From the IMG/VR virus record IMGVR_UViG_3300009684_000213, positions 1 to 20,864 of that record: a DNA stretch of 20,864 nt; one strand, 5' to 3'. Position numbers and translations under genes: made by a program. Positions within the stretch are counted from its first letter, which is position 1. Every line of letters begins with the position of its first letter. Shown piece by piece: positions 13,572-19,639 of the stretch. This stretch comes from a virus. The notes below the pieces were generated by a model. That model had not been told where the DNA came from and did no database searches. It saw only the letters and a program-made list of their open reading frames with translations.

Positions 13572-14144
13572 CTACTTAATTTCTGTTTTTTTAGCAAGTT
13601 TACGAGCAATTCTTTTTTTCGCTACTTCTGGATTTGGTTCTTTTGGAGGAGCTTTTAGGTCTTCGTATTCCCTGTCGCTAAATCCAAGAACCCTCTCTAA
13701 TGCAAAAATTTGTTTAATTCTTTTCATGGCTCTTCTTCTCTTTAATTGAGTTTCGTCACCATCAAGATCGTCCATGCCAATATCAACACCAAACTTACTT
13801 TTACCTAATGCGCTATCAGTTGGAGTAGGAATAACTGCCTCAGTTACTCTAGCAACATGTTCTTCAGCGCCACGACGAGTAGTGAAAATAGTAGGCTGAC
13901 CAATAGGTTTACCAGACTTACTATGCTTACGAACAGCATAACGAGTTTTTTCGCTACCAGGATTTGTTTCGGTAATTCTATGTTCTTCTTCTATATTCGT
14001 CTTACTTCTGGCAAAAACTTTATTGATTACGGATTCCATCGGATTGATGATAATCTCATCGGGTTCTTGTCCAGACGCAGTTCTTACGATTTGACCAGAA
14101 GCTTCAAATCTACCTTTAATAATATCCGAAAATTTCTTAGCCAT
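13572..14144 (-). CDS. Basic late protein, probably virion-related (190 aa)
   Basis: ATG 14144 with GAGG upstream, ending 9 nt before dps. The N-terminus (MAKKFSDIIKGRFEASG) is basic and the centre is charged (KTRYAVRKHSKSGKPIGQP, then TTRRGAEEHVARVTEA). The C-terminus is Lys/Arg-rich (EVAKKRIARKLAKKTEIK), which suggests DNA or RNA contact. IEEEHRITETN and AVIPTPTDSALGKSK look like flexible linkers. The overall feel matches phage internal head or structural precursor proteins. It begins a late transcription unit at GATAAATA and is co-transcribed with dps. No specific family is recognised. Confidence 0.75.
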   Translation of the reverse strand: MAKKFSDIIKGRFEASGQIVRTASGQEPDEIIINPMESVINKVFARSKTNIEEEHRITETNPGSEKTRYAVRKHSKSGKPIGQPTIFTTRRGAEEHVARVTEAVIPTPTDSALGKSKFGVDIGMDDLDGDETQLKRRRAMKRIKQIFALERVLGFSDREYEDLKAPPKEPNPEVAKKRIARKLAKKTEIK

Positions 14145-14172
14145 TGGTTCGCCTCTACGAAATGATTTTAGT

Positions 14173-14180
14173 TATTTATC
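14173..14180 (-). promoter_or_regulatory. T4-type late promoter (GATAAATA)
   Basis: GATAAATA on the minus strand in the non-coding gap, 28 bases before ATG 14144 and 17 bases after a strong terminator. Expected start is near 14167. It opens the late region. Confidence 0.8.
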
Positions 14181-14196
14181 TTTATTAAAATCCAAC

Positions 14197-14223
14197 AAAA
14201 AAAAGCCCCCCGAAGGAGGCTTT
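14197..14223 (-). terminator. Intrinsic terminator with UUCG tetraloop
   Basis: The minus-strand RNA reads AAAGCCUCC-UUCG-GGGGGC followed by eight U. The stem closes on a C(UUCG)G tetraloop, with one U-G pair. It starts 4 nt after the stop of the gene at 14227 and ends the preceding early unit just before the late promoter. Confidence 0.95.
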
Positions 14224-14226
14224 AGA

Positions 14227-14772
14227 TTAAATCCACCAATAAGGAATATCTCGCTTAGTGTATTTTTTTAAATGTGATTTGCCTTTAACATAATAATTCC
14301 TATAATTAATCATCGGATCATCAGAGATGATGTATTCTTTATCCATACACGATGGCATTGGTGTCATATCCCAATCATTTAGATTGAATGGTGGGGATTG
14401 GATTAGATACCCAAGCTTAGCCATAGTAGCATGGCGCTTATTATAACGATGGGTATACTCATCACTAAGAGCAAACAAATGATCAACCAACCAATTATAG
14501 TTGCTAATGGATTGCCTTGCCCAGATAGCAGAAGGATGATTAATATGAGTAGCACTATAAAGAATGTCATTACGTCCGTCTCCTAGAATCCACACCGTTT
14601 TCTTACGGCGCTTGCCATCTTTTTCTAAAGTAACTTCTATAGGCGCACCATCAAGCACACGGTGTGCAGTTGACAATAGTTGTGCGGACTCTAGGATCAT
14701 CTTAACAACGTGCCTATCTACCATCGATTGAGCAGATTGTACGGGACATTCGTCTAACATAAAAATATTCAT
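14227..14772 (-). CDS. Conserved phage protein, possible nucleic-acid enzyme (181 aa)
   Basis: ATG 14772 overlaps the deaminase stop as ATGA. An in-frame TTG at 14778 is less likely. The N-terminus MNIFMLDECPVQSAQSM leads into DRHVVKMILESAQLLSTAHR, then NHPSAIWARQSISNYNWLVD, EYTHRYNKRH and a C-terminus YRNYYVKGKSHLKKY...PYWW. I recognise this as a phage-wide family (D-x-H-V-V-K-M, N-H-P-x-x-x-W-x-R). It is sometimes labelled as a pyrimidine-dimer glycosylase relative, but I see no clear likeness to T4 DenV and leave the function open. The many conserved His, Asp and Arg residues suggest an enzyme. A terminator follows directly. Confidence 0.8.
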   Translation of the reverse strand: MNIFMLDECPVQSAQSMVDRHVVKMILESAQLLSTAHRVLDGAPIEVTLEKDGKRRKKTVWILGDGRNDILYSATHINHPSAIWARQSISNYNWLVDHLFALSDEYTHRYNKRHATMAKLGYLIQSPPFNLNDWDMTPMPSCMDKEYIISDDPMINYRNYYVKGKSHLKKYTKRDIPYWWI

Positions 14773-15179
14773 AACCAATTATATCCATCATCTGTTGTGT
14801 AACACACATGTTTAATATTAAAGGTGGCAATAGCTTTTTGGCATCCTGCACACGGCTTAGACAATCCCCACTGAAGGGTACGCCCAAACTCATTATCATA
14901 CTTTACTCTGCAAATGTAAAGCTTTGATTTTGCAATTGTCGCAATATCATGCTTTTTTAATGCATTTTTTATAGCATCAGTCTCAGCGTGAAGATAGATA
15001 GAATCTTCGTTAGAAGAATATTGACGTTGAAATGGATGTGACTTCATTTGATTTACACCAAACGAAAGTATCTCATTTCTATGTACAACAGCAGCAGCAA
15101 GCCTTCCTCTAAATTCAACAGGAACTGTTTCTGCCATGACCTGTAATATGTTTAGAATTTTTAAATGCGGATCACGCAT
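14769..15179 (-). CDS. Second cytidine/dCMP deaminase-fold protein (136 aa)
   Basis: Zinc-dependent deaminase fold. H64-A-E66 (LHAETDAI) gives one zinc ligand and the proton-shuttle Glu. P109-C110-x-x-C113 (KPCAGCQ) gives the other two ligands. The core begins RLAAAVVHRNEILSFGVN. KSHPFQRQYS before the HAE motif is typical of a phage-encoded group distinct from classical dCMP deaminases. The substrate is not evident; it may act on dCMP, cytidine, a modified base or RNA. It is less similar to the dCMP deaminase at 5670 than the shared motifs suggest, so it is not a recent duplicate. It overlaps the following gene by 4 nt. Confidence 0.85.
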   Translation of the reverse strand: MRDPHLKILNILQVMAETVPVEFRGRLAAAVVHRNEILSFGVNQMKSHPFQRQYSSNEDSIYLHAETDAIKNALKKHDIATIAKSKLYICRVKYDNEFGRTLQWGLSKPCAGCQKAIATFNIKHVCYTTDDGYNWL

Positions 15180-15183
15180 ATTG

Positions 15184-15336
15184 TTATCTCACTATGAGTA
15201 TCCAAGGTTCTGTCTTTGATGGATCATAATATGTAATCTTCTTAGACAACTTTTTATTATTATTGGTTGTCTCATTCATTTCATAGTATGTTTTAAAAGT
15301 CATAATGCTAGAACGTTTCTTCTTCATATCAATCAC
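15184..15336 (-). CDS. Small basic hypothetical protein, GTG start (50 aa)
   Basis: AGGAG lies 6 nt before GTG 15336, while the first in-frame ATG (15327) would sit 15 nt from it, so GTG is the likelier start. The protein is Lys-rich (MKKKRSSIMTFKTYYEMN and NNNKKLSKKITYYDPSK) and ends EPWILIVR. It is soluble, with no motif recognised. It lies 9 nt after the metallopeptidase-like gene and 4 nt before the deaminase gene, in one transcript. Confidence 0.65.
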   Translation of the reverse strand: MIDMKKKRSSIMTFKTYYEMNETTNNNKKLSKKITYYDPSKTEPWILIVR

Positions 15337-15345
15337 AGATTTCTC

Positions 15346-15846
15346 CTACTTTAAACCATACGACTTACGAGTATCAATATCAAGAGATTGGAAATATCTA
15401 CTATACAACCCAACCTCACGCCCAAATGCTTCTATTTCCCAAGGGCTGTCAAAGTAAGCATCTTCGTCGGCGTCATTTATAACATGCATTTGATTTTTCC
15501 ACATAACAGAATTATCTGCACCAATGACATCAATTAATTCATTCTTCACATATTGCTTGATGTGAACTATTTCGTGGGCGAGTGTTTTTTCTAGAATTAC
15601 TTTTCTATCGGTTGATAAAGAAATTTCAAAGTATTTTGGATTTTCATCATATTCAATACAGGTACATAGACCTTCTGTTTGTTCTTTTACCAAAGTTTTA
15701 TCAAAAACTACAGAAACATCTATGGAAGAAAATTCTTCTTCTGTGAATAGTTTTCTTCCATAAAATATCAACGCATTTTTAACTCTATCTTCCCAATACT
15801 CAGTAGGCTTCTTTTGTCCTGAGTATGGCTCCACTGATATTTTCAT
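15346..15846 (-). CDS. HExxH zinc metallopeptidase-like protein (166 aa)
   Basis: The motif LAHEIVHIKQY gives H91-E92-x-x-H95, the zincin signature. The acidic SPWEIEAFGRE (E137 or E139) is placed to supply a third zinc ligand, as in gluzincins and phage SprT/WLM-like proteins. The N-terminal part (residues 1-75) is mixed alpha/beta. There is no signal peptide, so action in the cytoplasm of the infected cell is expected. ATG 15846 has AGGA upstream. It belongs to the unit behind the sigma70-type promoter near 16150. Possible roles are cleaving a host regulator or processing a phage protein. No substrate can be inferred. Confidence 0.75.
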   Translation of the reverse strand: MKISVEPYSGQKKPTEYWEDRVKNALIFYGRKLFTEEEFSSIDVSVVFDKTLVKEQTEGLCTCIEYDENPKYFEISLSTDRKVILEKTLAHEIVHIKQYVKNELIDVIGADNSVMWKNQMHVINDADEDAYFDSPWEIEAFGREVGLYSRYFQSLDIDTRKSYGLK

Positions 15847-15852
15847 GATATA

Positions 15853-16116
15853 TTAGTCCTGTAATGGATTAACGTCGAGGATTTTCTTTAGAAGTTTGAT
15901 GGTTTTCTTATTGTATGAATTTAGTCGTTTAATAGATTCATCAACCTGTTCAGAAGTAATTCCATATTTTGTAGAAAGACAATCGTAGATGTCCATCATC
16001 ATTTCATGACCAGACATCCTTGGATTTTTCTTTTTGAAATATCTTGCTGTACACACCAGTTCATCATAATCAACCCATAGTTGATAATCTTCGTACTTAT
16101 CAAGTCCGTTTGCCAT
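15853..16116 (-). CDS. Hypothetical acidic protein (87 aa)
   Basis: The start is ATG 16116, because AAGGAG lies about 7 nt upstream and the promoter's -10 box (16140-16135) falls inside the longer frame that begins at 16152. The protein MANGLDKYEDYQLWVDYDEL is acidic at first. It then has a helical basic stretch (RYFKKKNPRMSGHEMMMDIY) and ends with a Lys-rich helix (KKTIKLLKKILDVN). The transcript start is predicted only about 12 nt from the ATG, an unusually short leader. Function unknown. Confidence 0.75.
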   Translation of the reverse strand: MANGLDKYEDYQLWVDYDELVCTARYFKKKNPRMSGHEMMMDIYDCLSTKYGITSEQVDESIKRLNSYNKKTIKLLKKILDVNPLQD

Positions 16117-16132
16117 TAAGTACTCCTTGACA

Positions 16133-16531
16133 TTAGTATAGCACATCTTCATTTTTTGTCAACCCATGTTTTTCGATCTTTTCATGAATTTTTTCAAAGT
16201 GTTTATCAATATGCTCAGTAAGTTTATACAATTGTTCGTGCTCAGAGGTCTCTAATCTATATATCGAAATTGAACGCTCACGATCAATTTGAGATTGCCT
16301 ATTGTTACTAATCATAATAATTGGAGCAGAATATGCTGCTTGAAATGATAATGCTAGATTTAAAAATATAAAAGGAAACGAATCAAACCTTAAATTTATT
16401 GGACCTAGAGTATTCCACAATATATAAGAAAGCAATAGACAACTTTGTAAAACAATAAATCTCCAAGAGCCTAAAGTTTTAGCAGCACGGTCAGCTAATC
16501 TTTCCCCAAATGTTGGATTTTTTTCTACCAT
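16133..16531 (-). CDS. DUF1003-family membrane protein (132 aa)
   Basis: The protein matches the DUF1003 layout: FGERLADRAAKTLGSW, two hydrophobic segments (about residues 24-43, FIVLQSCLLLSYILW; and 53-74, FPFIFLNLALSFQAAY), then the hallmark SAPIIMISNNRQSQIDRER and a charged C-terminal helix. Family members are small bacterial inner-membrane proteins of unknown function. Here the C-terminal tail is amphipathic and probably coiled (LYKLTEHIDKHFEKIHEKI). ATG 16531 has AGGAG, and a perfect TATAAATA late site lies 45 bases upstream. Late timing in a membrane protein suggests a role in lysis timing or superinfection, but this is inference. Confidence 0.88.
   Translation of the reverse strand: MVEKNPTFGERLADRAAKTLGSWRFIVLQSCLLLSYILWNTLGPINLRFDSFPFIFLNLALSFQAAYSAPIIMISNNRQSQIDRERSISIYRLETSEHEQLYKLTEHIDKHFEKIHEKIEKHGLTKNEDVLY
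16135..16162 (-). promoter_or_regulatory. Sigma70-type (early) promoter inside DUF1003 gene end
   Basis: Minus strand TTGACA (16162-16157), a 16-bp spacer, TATACT (16140-16135). It overlaps the last codons and stop of the DUF1003 gene. The predicted start near 16128 is about 12 nt before ATG 16116. Confidence 0.82.
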
Positions 16532-16575
16532 TTTATTCTCCTGTTTGATCCATATTAAAAACAGAAGTCACCCAT

Positions 16576-16583
16576 TATTTATA
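16576..16583 (-). promoter_or_regulatory. T4-type late promoter (perfect TATAAATA)
   Basis: TATAAATA, the exact T4 consensus, on the minus strand in the non-coding gap 45 bases before the DUF1003 gene. Expected start is near 16570. Confidence 0.85.
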
Positions 16584-16586
16584 GTA

Positions 16587-17003
16587 TCAGATATGAGACA
16601 GTATAATTGCTAAAAAAATAAAACCAAATATCCAAACCGTTGCTGTTAGTGATAACGGTTTGGATTTAGTGGTTCTTCGACGATTTACATTTTTAGTTCT
16701 AGGTGTTGCTCTTGGCTTATACAACTTTGTCTTTGGTGGAGCTTTGAACTTAGTTGGCTTAATAACCTTAGTCTTTACAACCTTCGTTCTAACTTTCTTT
16801 GGAGAGATGGTTTTCCTTGTTACATAGCCAGATGAATTTGTATAAGTCTTAGTGATCTTAGTAGGACCATTACTGGGCCTACTAGAAGTAGTTCTAATGT
16901 TTCCACTTTTTGAACTATGAGACTGAACAGTTTTGCCATTTGTATTTCGGCTAAATGTATTTCTAGAATTTCCACTCGAAGTAGTAGTTCGTTTTGTTCC
17001 CAT
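16587..17003 (-). CDS. Lys/Thr/Ser-rich protein with C-terminal membrane anchor (138 aa)
   Basis: From ATG 17003 (a TTG at 17015 is less likely), about 110 residues are low-complexity and very basic: TKRTTTSSGNSRNTFSRN, then KVRTKVVKTKVIKPTKFKAP and KPRATPRTKNVNRRRTTK. A single hydrophobic segment closes the chain (SLTATVWIFGFIFLAIILSH). This is a tail-anchored topology with a polycationic, probably disordered body. It may bind nucleic acid or acidic lipid at the inner membrane. No family is recognised. It is the last gene of the metK unit. A 12-bp hairpin with U-tract lies within its last 30 codons, and low-complexity composition makes any homology call unsafe. Confidence 0.75.
   Translation of the reverse strand: MGTKRTTTSSGNSRNTFSRNTNGKTVQSHSSKSGNIRTTSSRPSNGPTKITKTYTNSSGYVTRKTISPKKVRTKVVKTKVIKPTKFKAPPKTKLYKPRATPRTKNVNRRRTTKSKPLSLTATVWIFGFIFLAIILSHI
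16612..16665 (-). terminator. 12-bp hairpin plus U-tract inside a gene's 3' end
   Basis: Arms ATCCAAACCGTT (16630-16641) and its exact complement (16654-16665) have a 12-nt loop. The minus-strand RNA continues AUUUGGUUUUAUUUUUUU. It has the shape of an intrinsic terminator for the metK unit, yet lies before the stop codon at 16587. Confidence 0.6.
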
Positions 17004-17018
17004 TTTATATCTCAACTA

Positions 17019-18119
17019 TTAAAATAAATCTAACGATTCCCAAGGTAACTCAGTTTTTCCGAAATGACCATAGTTTGTAGTTTGTGTATATATGGGACGG
17101 AACAATTTAAACTTATCAATAATTCCCTTTGGCGTCAAGTCAACATTCTTAGAAATCCAATTAGATAAATGTTGATCTTCTTGGCCATTAACTTTAACAC
17201 TCACACTAATTGGTTCTGCAACGCCAATAGCATATGCTAATTGAACTGTAGCAAACATTGGTGTAGAATACGCCCAATTATATACGATATTCTTAGCTAA
17301 GTATCGAGCCATGTATGCAGCACTTCTGTCTACTTTTGTTGGGTCTTTACCACTAAAAGCACCACCACCATGAGGAGAAGAGCCTCCGTAAGTATCTACG
17401 ATAATCTTTCTACCTGTCAGACCAGTATCTCCATCTGGACCACCGATAACAAATCTACCTGTAGGATTAATTAGAAATTCAGTATTTTTTAAATTTACTT
17501 CAGAAATTAAATTACGGATAGCACCTTCTACTATTTCCCTAACATGTTCAATTTTTACATCTTCTCTATGTTGAGTTGAGCATACGATTTTACGGATACC
17601 GATAATATTATTACGGTCATCATACTCTAAAGTTACTTGTGCCTTAGAATCTGGTCCTAGCTCAGTTTGTCCATTTTTACGAAGAGAAGTTAGATGTTGC
17701 ATTATCTGGTGACTATAATTAATAGCTGCTGGCATATAATTTTTAGTCTCATTACATGCATAACCAAACATAAGACCCTGATCACCAGCACCAAAATTAT
17801 CAGTACCTAAAGCAATATCTTCTGACTGTCCGTGTAGTAAATTAGTAATATCTACAGTGCGCCAATTAAATCCAGATTGTTCATACCCAATATTTTTAAT
17901 AGTAGAACGAACTGTATTTTCAACTTCTTCTGGATTTAAAATACCTTTGTACTCTCCAGCTAAAATTACTTTATCTGTAGTAACTAATGTTTCACACGCA
18001 CATCTCATGCTTGTGTCTTCATGTTTCATGACTAAATCTAAAATAGAATCACTAATAAGATCAGCAACTTTATCTGGATGACCTTCGCTGACGCTTTCGC
18101 TTGTAAACAAATAATTCAT
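17019..18119 (-). CDS. metK: S-adenosylmethionine synthetase (methionine adenosyltransferase)
   Basis: Makes S-adenosylmethionine from ATP and methionine. The 366-aa chain is near full length (E. coli MetK 384). Conserved blocks are intact: SEGHPDKVAD (H14, D16), E43, Q98, GAGDQGLMFGYAC, GPDSKAQVT (K159), DGDTGLTGRKIIVDTYGG (D231, R237, K238) and GGGAFSGKDPTKVDRSAAY (K258, K262, D264). These are the ATP, Mg and K binding residues, so activity is expected. ATG 18119 has GGAG. No methyltransferase gene lies in the window, so the consumer of the extra SAM, such as DNA methylation, polyamine or quorum signals, is unknown. It is an uncommon phage gene. It sits in an early-type operon behind a structured leader. 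Confidence 0.97.
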   Translation of the reverse strand: MNYLFTSESVSEGHPDKVADLISDSILDLVMKHEDTSMRCACETLVTTDKVILAGEYKGILNPEEVENTVRSTIKNIGYEQSGFNWRTVDITNLLHGQSEDIALGTDNFGAGDQGLMFGYACNETKNYMPAAINYSHQIMQHLTSLRKNGQTELGPDSKAQVTLEYDDRNNIIGIRKIVCSTQHREDVKIEHVREIVEGAIRNLISEVNLKNTEFLINPTGRFVIGGPDGDTGLTGRKIIVDTYGGSSPHGGGAFSGKDPTKVDRSAAYMARYLAKNIVYNWAYSTPMFATVQLAYAIGVAEPISVSVKVNGQEDQHLSNWISKNVDLTPKGIIDKFKLFRPIYTQTTNYGHFGKTELPWESLDLF

Positions 18120-18122
18120 AAA

Positions 18123-18707
18123 TTAACTCCAAAGCATATTATAATATTTACCAAAGAGACGATTTCCATTCTTAATTCTGACAGAATGAGCATCATATGC
18201 TGCTTTGTCGGTGTTGAACTCATCTTCTAGATAGGTATTTTGAATAGCATGTTGTTCGAATGTCCAGACCATTTCGTCGATAACATAATCCCAACGAGCA
18301 TGATAGCGGCTATCGATATCCCATTGGTGTTCTTTTACTTCTAAAGGATCGACCTTCAGATGATCAGGAACATCAACATCATCAACAAATGGAGAACCTT
18401 GTTTAGCATCCTTTAGCTTCTTAAGGGCAGGAACAATAATAAGAGCCAGAGTATAATCTAATGCCCAAACATCGTGCTTTTCGATCTTTACCTTAACCCT
18501 CTTGGGAATCTTGAAGATAATCTTATTGATAGTAGCGTTTAGAATATTATCAATAGTATCGCCAATCGCAACAACTACATTATCGATAAAACTTAATTCT
18601 TTATCTTCCATAGAAAAATATGGCTTATTGTACTTCTTCATAAAATATTTATTAATAAGTCCATAAGTCTCTAATGCGTAATGATCATTGCCAATATTAA
18701 TCTTCAT
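18123..18707 (-). CDS. Conserved phage protein of unknown function (194 aa)
   Basis: The middle, KHDVWALDYTLALIIVPALK, then GSPFVDDVDVPDHLKV, RWDYVIDEMVWTFEQH and the end RIKNGNRLFGKYYNMLW, form a pattern I recognise from many marine and alphaproteobacterial phages. It is a family annotated as hypothetical. The W/D/E/H conservation suggests a binding or enzymatic site. There is no TM or signal peptide. ATG 18707 lies inside the end of the 53-aa gene, and the stop is 3 nt before metK, so the two are likely coupled. Function is not known to me. Confidence 0.85.
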   Translation of the reverse strand: MKINIGNDHYALETYGLINKYFMKKYNKPYFSMEDKELSFIDNVVVAIGDTIDNILNATINKIIFKIPKRVKVKIEKHDVWALDYTLALIIVPALKKLKDAKQGSPFVDDVDVPDHLKVDPLEVKEHQWDIDSRYHARWDYVIDEMVWTFEQHAIQNTYLEDEFNTDKAAYDAHSVRIKNGNRLFGKYYNMLWS

Positions 18708-18858
18708 CGAATAAATCTCCTATAATTGAATTCATTTGTAAATTACCAATATCATCTTCTAAATTTTCAATATCTTTTGGAGCTGCGCCCATTTCTTTCA
18801 TCTCGTTGAGCTTTTCAATCAATCTGAATATAGCGTCAATTTCTACTTCTCTACTCAT
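18697..18858 (-). CDS. Small acidic helical protein (53 aa)
   Basis: ATG 18858 overlaps the zinc-ribbon gene stop as TAATG, and its end overlaps the next start by 11 nt. The protein MSREVEIDAIFRLIEKLNEM continues KEMGAAPKDIENLEDDIGNL and ends GDLFDED. It is probably a helical hairpin or small coiled coil, strongly acidic. No family is recognised. It sits in the metK operon. Confidence 0.7.
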   Translation of the reverse strand: MSREVEIDAIFRLIEKLNEMKEMGAAPKDIENLEDDIGNLQMNSIIGDLFDED

Positions 18859-19145
18859 TATATCAACTCGTTTCTATAAAGGGTTAATTCGCTAGATTCT
18901 TGAAATGTCTTGATACAAGAATCACATAAGGTATCGCCCACGTTTAAACCAGGATCATTATTAAACTTCCAAGATTCAAAATCAATGAGCTTAGAACCAA
19001 ACCCACCAGCTACTAAGTATAATGTACTGTCATAAGGACCTGTCATAGTATAAAAAGTAGAAGCGCAGTCGTTTGCTTGATTATGAAAAAATCCTTCAAA
19101 CTCAGTTCCACACTCATTACAAGTTACTAAAAATTCTTCTTCCAT
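18858..19145 (-). CDS. Zinc-ribbon-containing hypothetical protein (95 aa)
   Basis: The start is ATG 19145, overlapping the upstream stop as TGATG. A GTG at 19154 is an alternative. Two CxxC pairs, C9-x-x-C12 (CNEC) near the N-terminus and a second pair at about residue 75 (LCDSC), would form one zinc-binding knuckle pair. Between them is an aromatic, beta-type insert (YTMTGPYDSTLYLVAGGFGS). The CNECGTEF knuckle is typical of small zinc ribbons. It may be a protein or nucleic-acid adaptor. It belongs to the metK operon, and no specific role is apparent. Confidence 0.75.
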   Translation of the reverse strand: MEEEFLVTCNECGTEFEGFFHNQANDCASTFYTMTGPYDSTLYLVAGGFGSKLIDFESWKFNNDPGLNVGDTLCDSCIKTFQESSELTLYRNELI

Positions 19146-19327
19146 CACAACCACTTGATGTTCATGATACTCACAGTCTTGCCTTGATGGCGTTCTTGTA
19201 AATAATTTTGAACAGCAAAATCACTAGTCGATCCAGCTAAGTTCAGAGTAGAACTGCCTTGCATTTGTTGACGAGACTTTCGCCCACCTTCTTCAAGATA
19301 GTAATCAACAAAAAAAGTCGTTTTCAT
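19145..19327 (-). CDS. Small hypothetical protein (60 aa)
   Basis: Start chosen at ATG 19327, preceded by CAGGAAAC. Starts at 19348 (AGGA 7 nt before it) or GTG 19375 (overlapping the previous stop) are possible. A longer frame up to 19432 is rejected because it would overlap the 55-aa gene. The protein MKTTFFVDYYLEEGGRKSRQ continues with a small-domain beta pattern and ends GKTVSIMNIKWL. It resembles short phage proteins of one strand-helix-strand unit. Unknown function. Confidence 0.65.
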   Translation of the reverse strand: MKTTFFVDYYLEEGGRKSRQQMQGSSTLNLAGSTSDFAVQNYLQERHQGKTVSIMNIKWL

Positions 19328-19371
19328 TTTGTTTCCTGTTAAAGACATTTCCATTTCCTGAATAGTATAAC

Positions 19372-19539
19372 TCACTTTGAACCCGCTGTCTCTAAAATAA
19401 TATCGACAACGGCAATAGCTGCCATACGACATTGATGCATAGAAACAAGTTGATTGCTTGGATATGGCTTTGTCTTCTGCATAGTTTCATAGATTTGATG
19501 AGTGATCTTTTCACGAAGTACAGATGGCGTCTCGGTCAT
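19372..19539 (-). CDS. Small helical hypothetical protein (55 aa)
   Basis: First gene after the structured leader. ATG 19539 to TGA 19372. The protein MTETPSVLREKITHQIYETM continues QKTKPYPSNQLVSMHQC and a hydrophobic helix (RMAAIAVVDIILETAG). The ribosome site is poor (GAAAG). The start also overlaps the stop of a five-codon mini-ORF (MKELK, 19553-19536), which could deliver ribosomes. No family recognised. Confidence 0.65.
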   Translation of the reverse strand: MTETPSVLREKITHQIYETMQKTKPYPSNQLVSMHQCRMAAIAVVDIILETAGSK

Positions 19540-19553
19540 TTCAATTCTTTCAT

Positions 19554-19635
19554 AAAAATTAAAGATAGACTGGAAGGAGTGTCCTTCATCATCGGGTTCA
19601 AAGCCGCGAGGTCTTTATTAAACGACAGTCTATCT
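19554..19635 (-). ncRNA. Folded leader or small RNA upstream of the metK operon
   Basis: A perfect 10-bp pair, AGATAGACTG (19635-19626) with CAGTCTATCT (19572-19563), closes a domain with two internal hairpins. One is AAAG(A)CC-UCGC-GGCUUU (19616-19600). The other is GAAGGA-CAC-UCCUUC (19587-19573). The U-rich run UUAAUUUUU follows (19562-19554). The closing stem begins at the predicted transcript start of the promoter at 19640-19667. It could be a riboswitch-like leader, or a stand-alone RNA of about 80 nt ended by the U-tract. Confidence 0.5.
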
Positions 19636-19639
19636 ACTT

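Noticed and set aside
15853-16152. 99-aa version of the gene starting at 16152
   Set aside because: Its first 12 codons cover the -10 box and predicted transcript start, and AAGGAG is placed for ATG 16116.
18646-18653. AATAAATA as a further late promoter
   Set aside because: It lies near the start of the 194-aa gene's coding sequence, with no gene start within 500 bases downstream.
19145-19432. Longer 95-aa version of the 60-aa gene
   Set aside because: Its first residues would overlap the better 55-aa gene in another frame, and a good ribosome site sits before ATG 19327.
19563-19635. tRNA, because the closed element is 73 nt with a terminal stem
   Set aside because: On the minus strand there is no proper anticodon arm and the 3' arm has a 3-nt loop, not a T-loop. 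On the plus strand GGTTCAAAG is in the wrong place.
19563-19635. Hammerhead ribozyme, because of the three-way shape and a CCGATGA string
   Set aside because: The core needs CUGANGA and GAAA. The U is replaced by C and no GAAA follows the hairpin.
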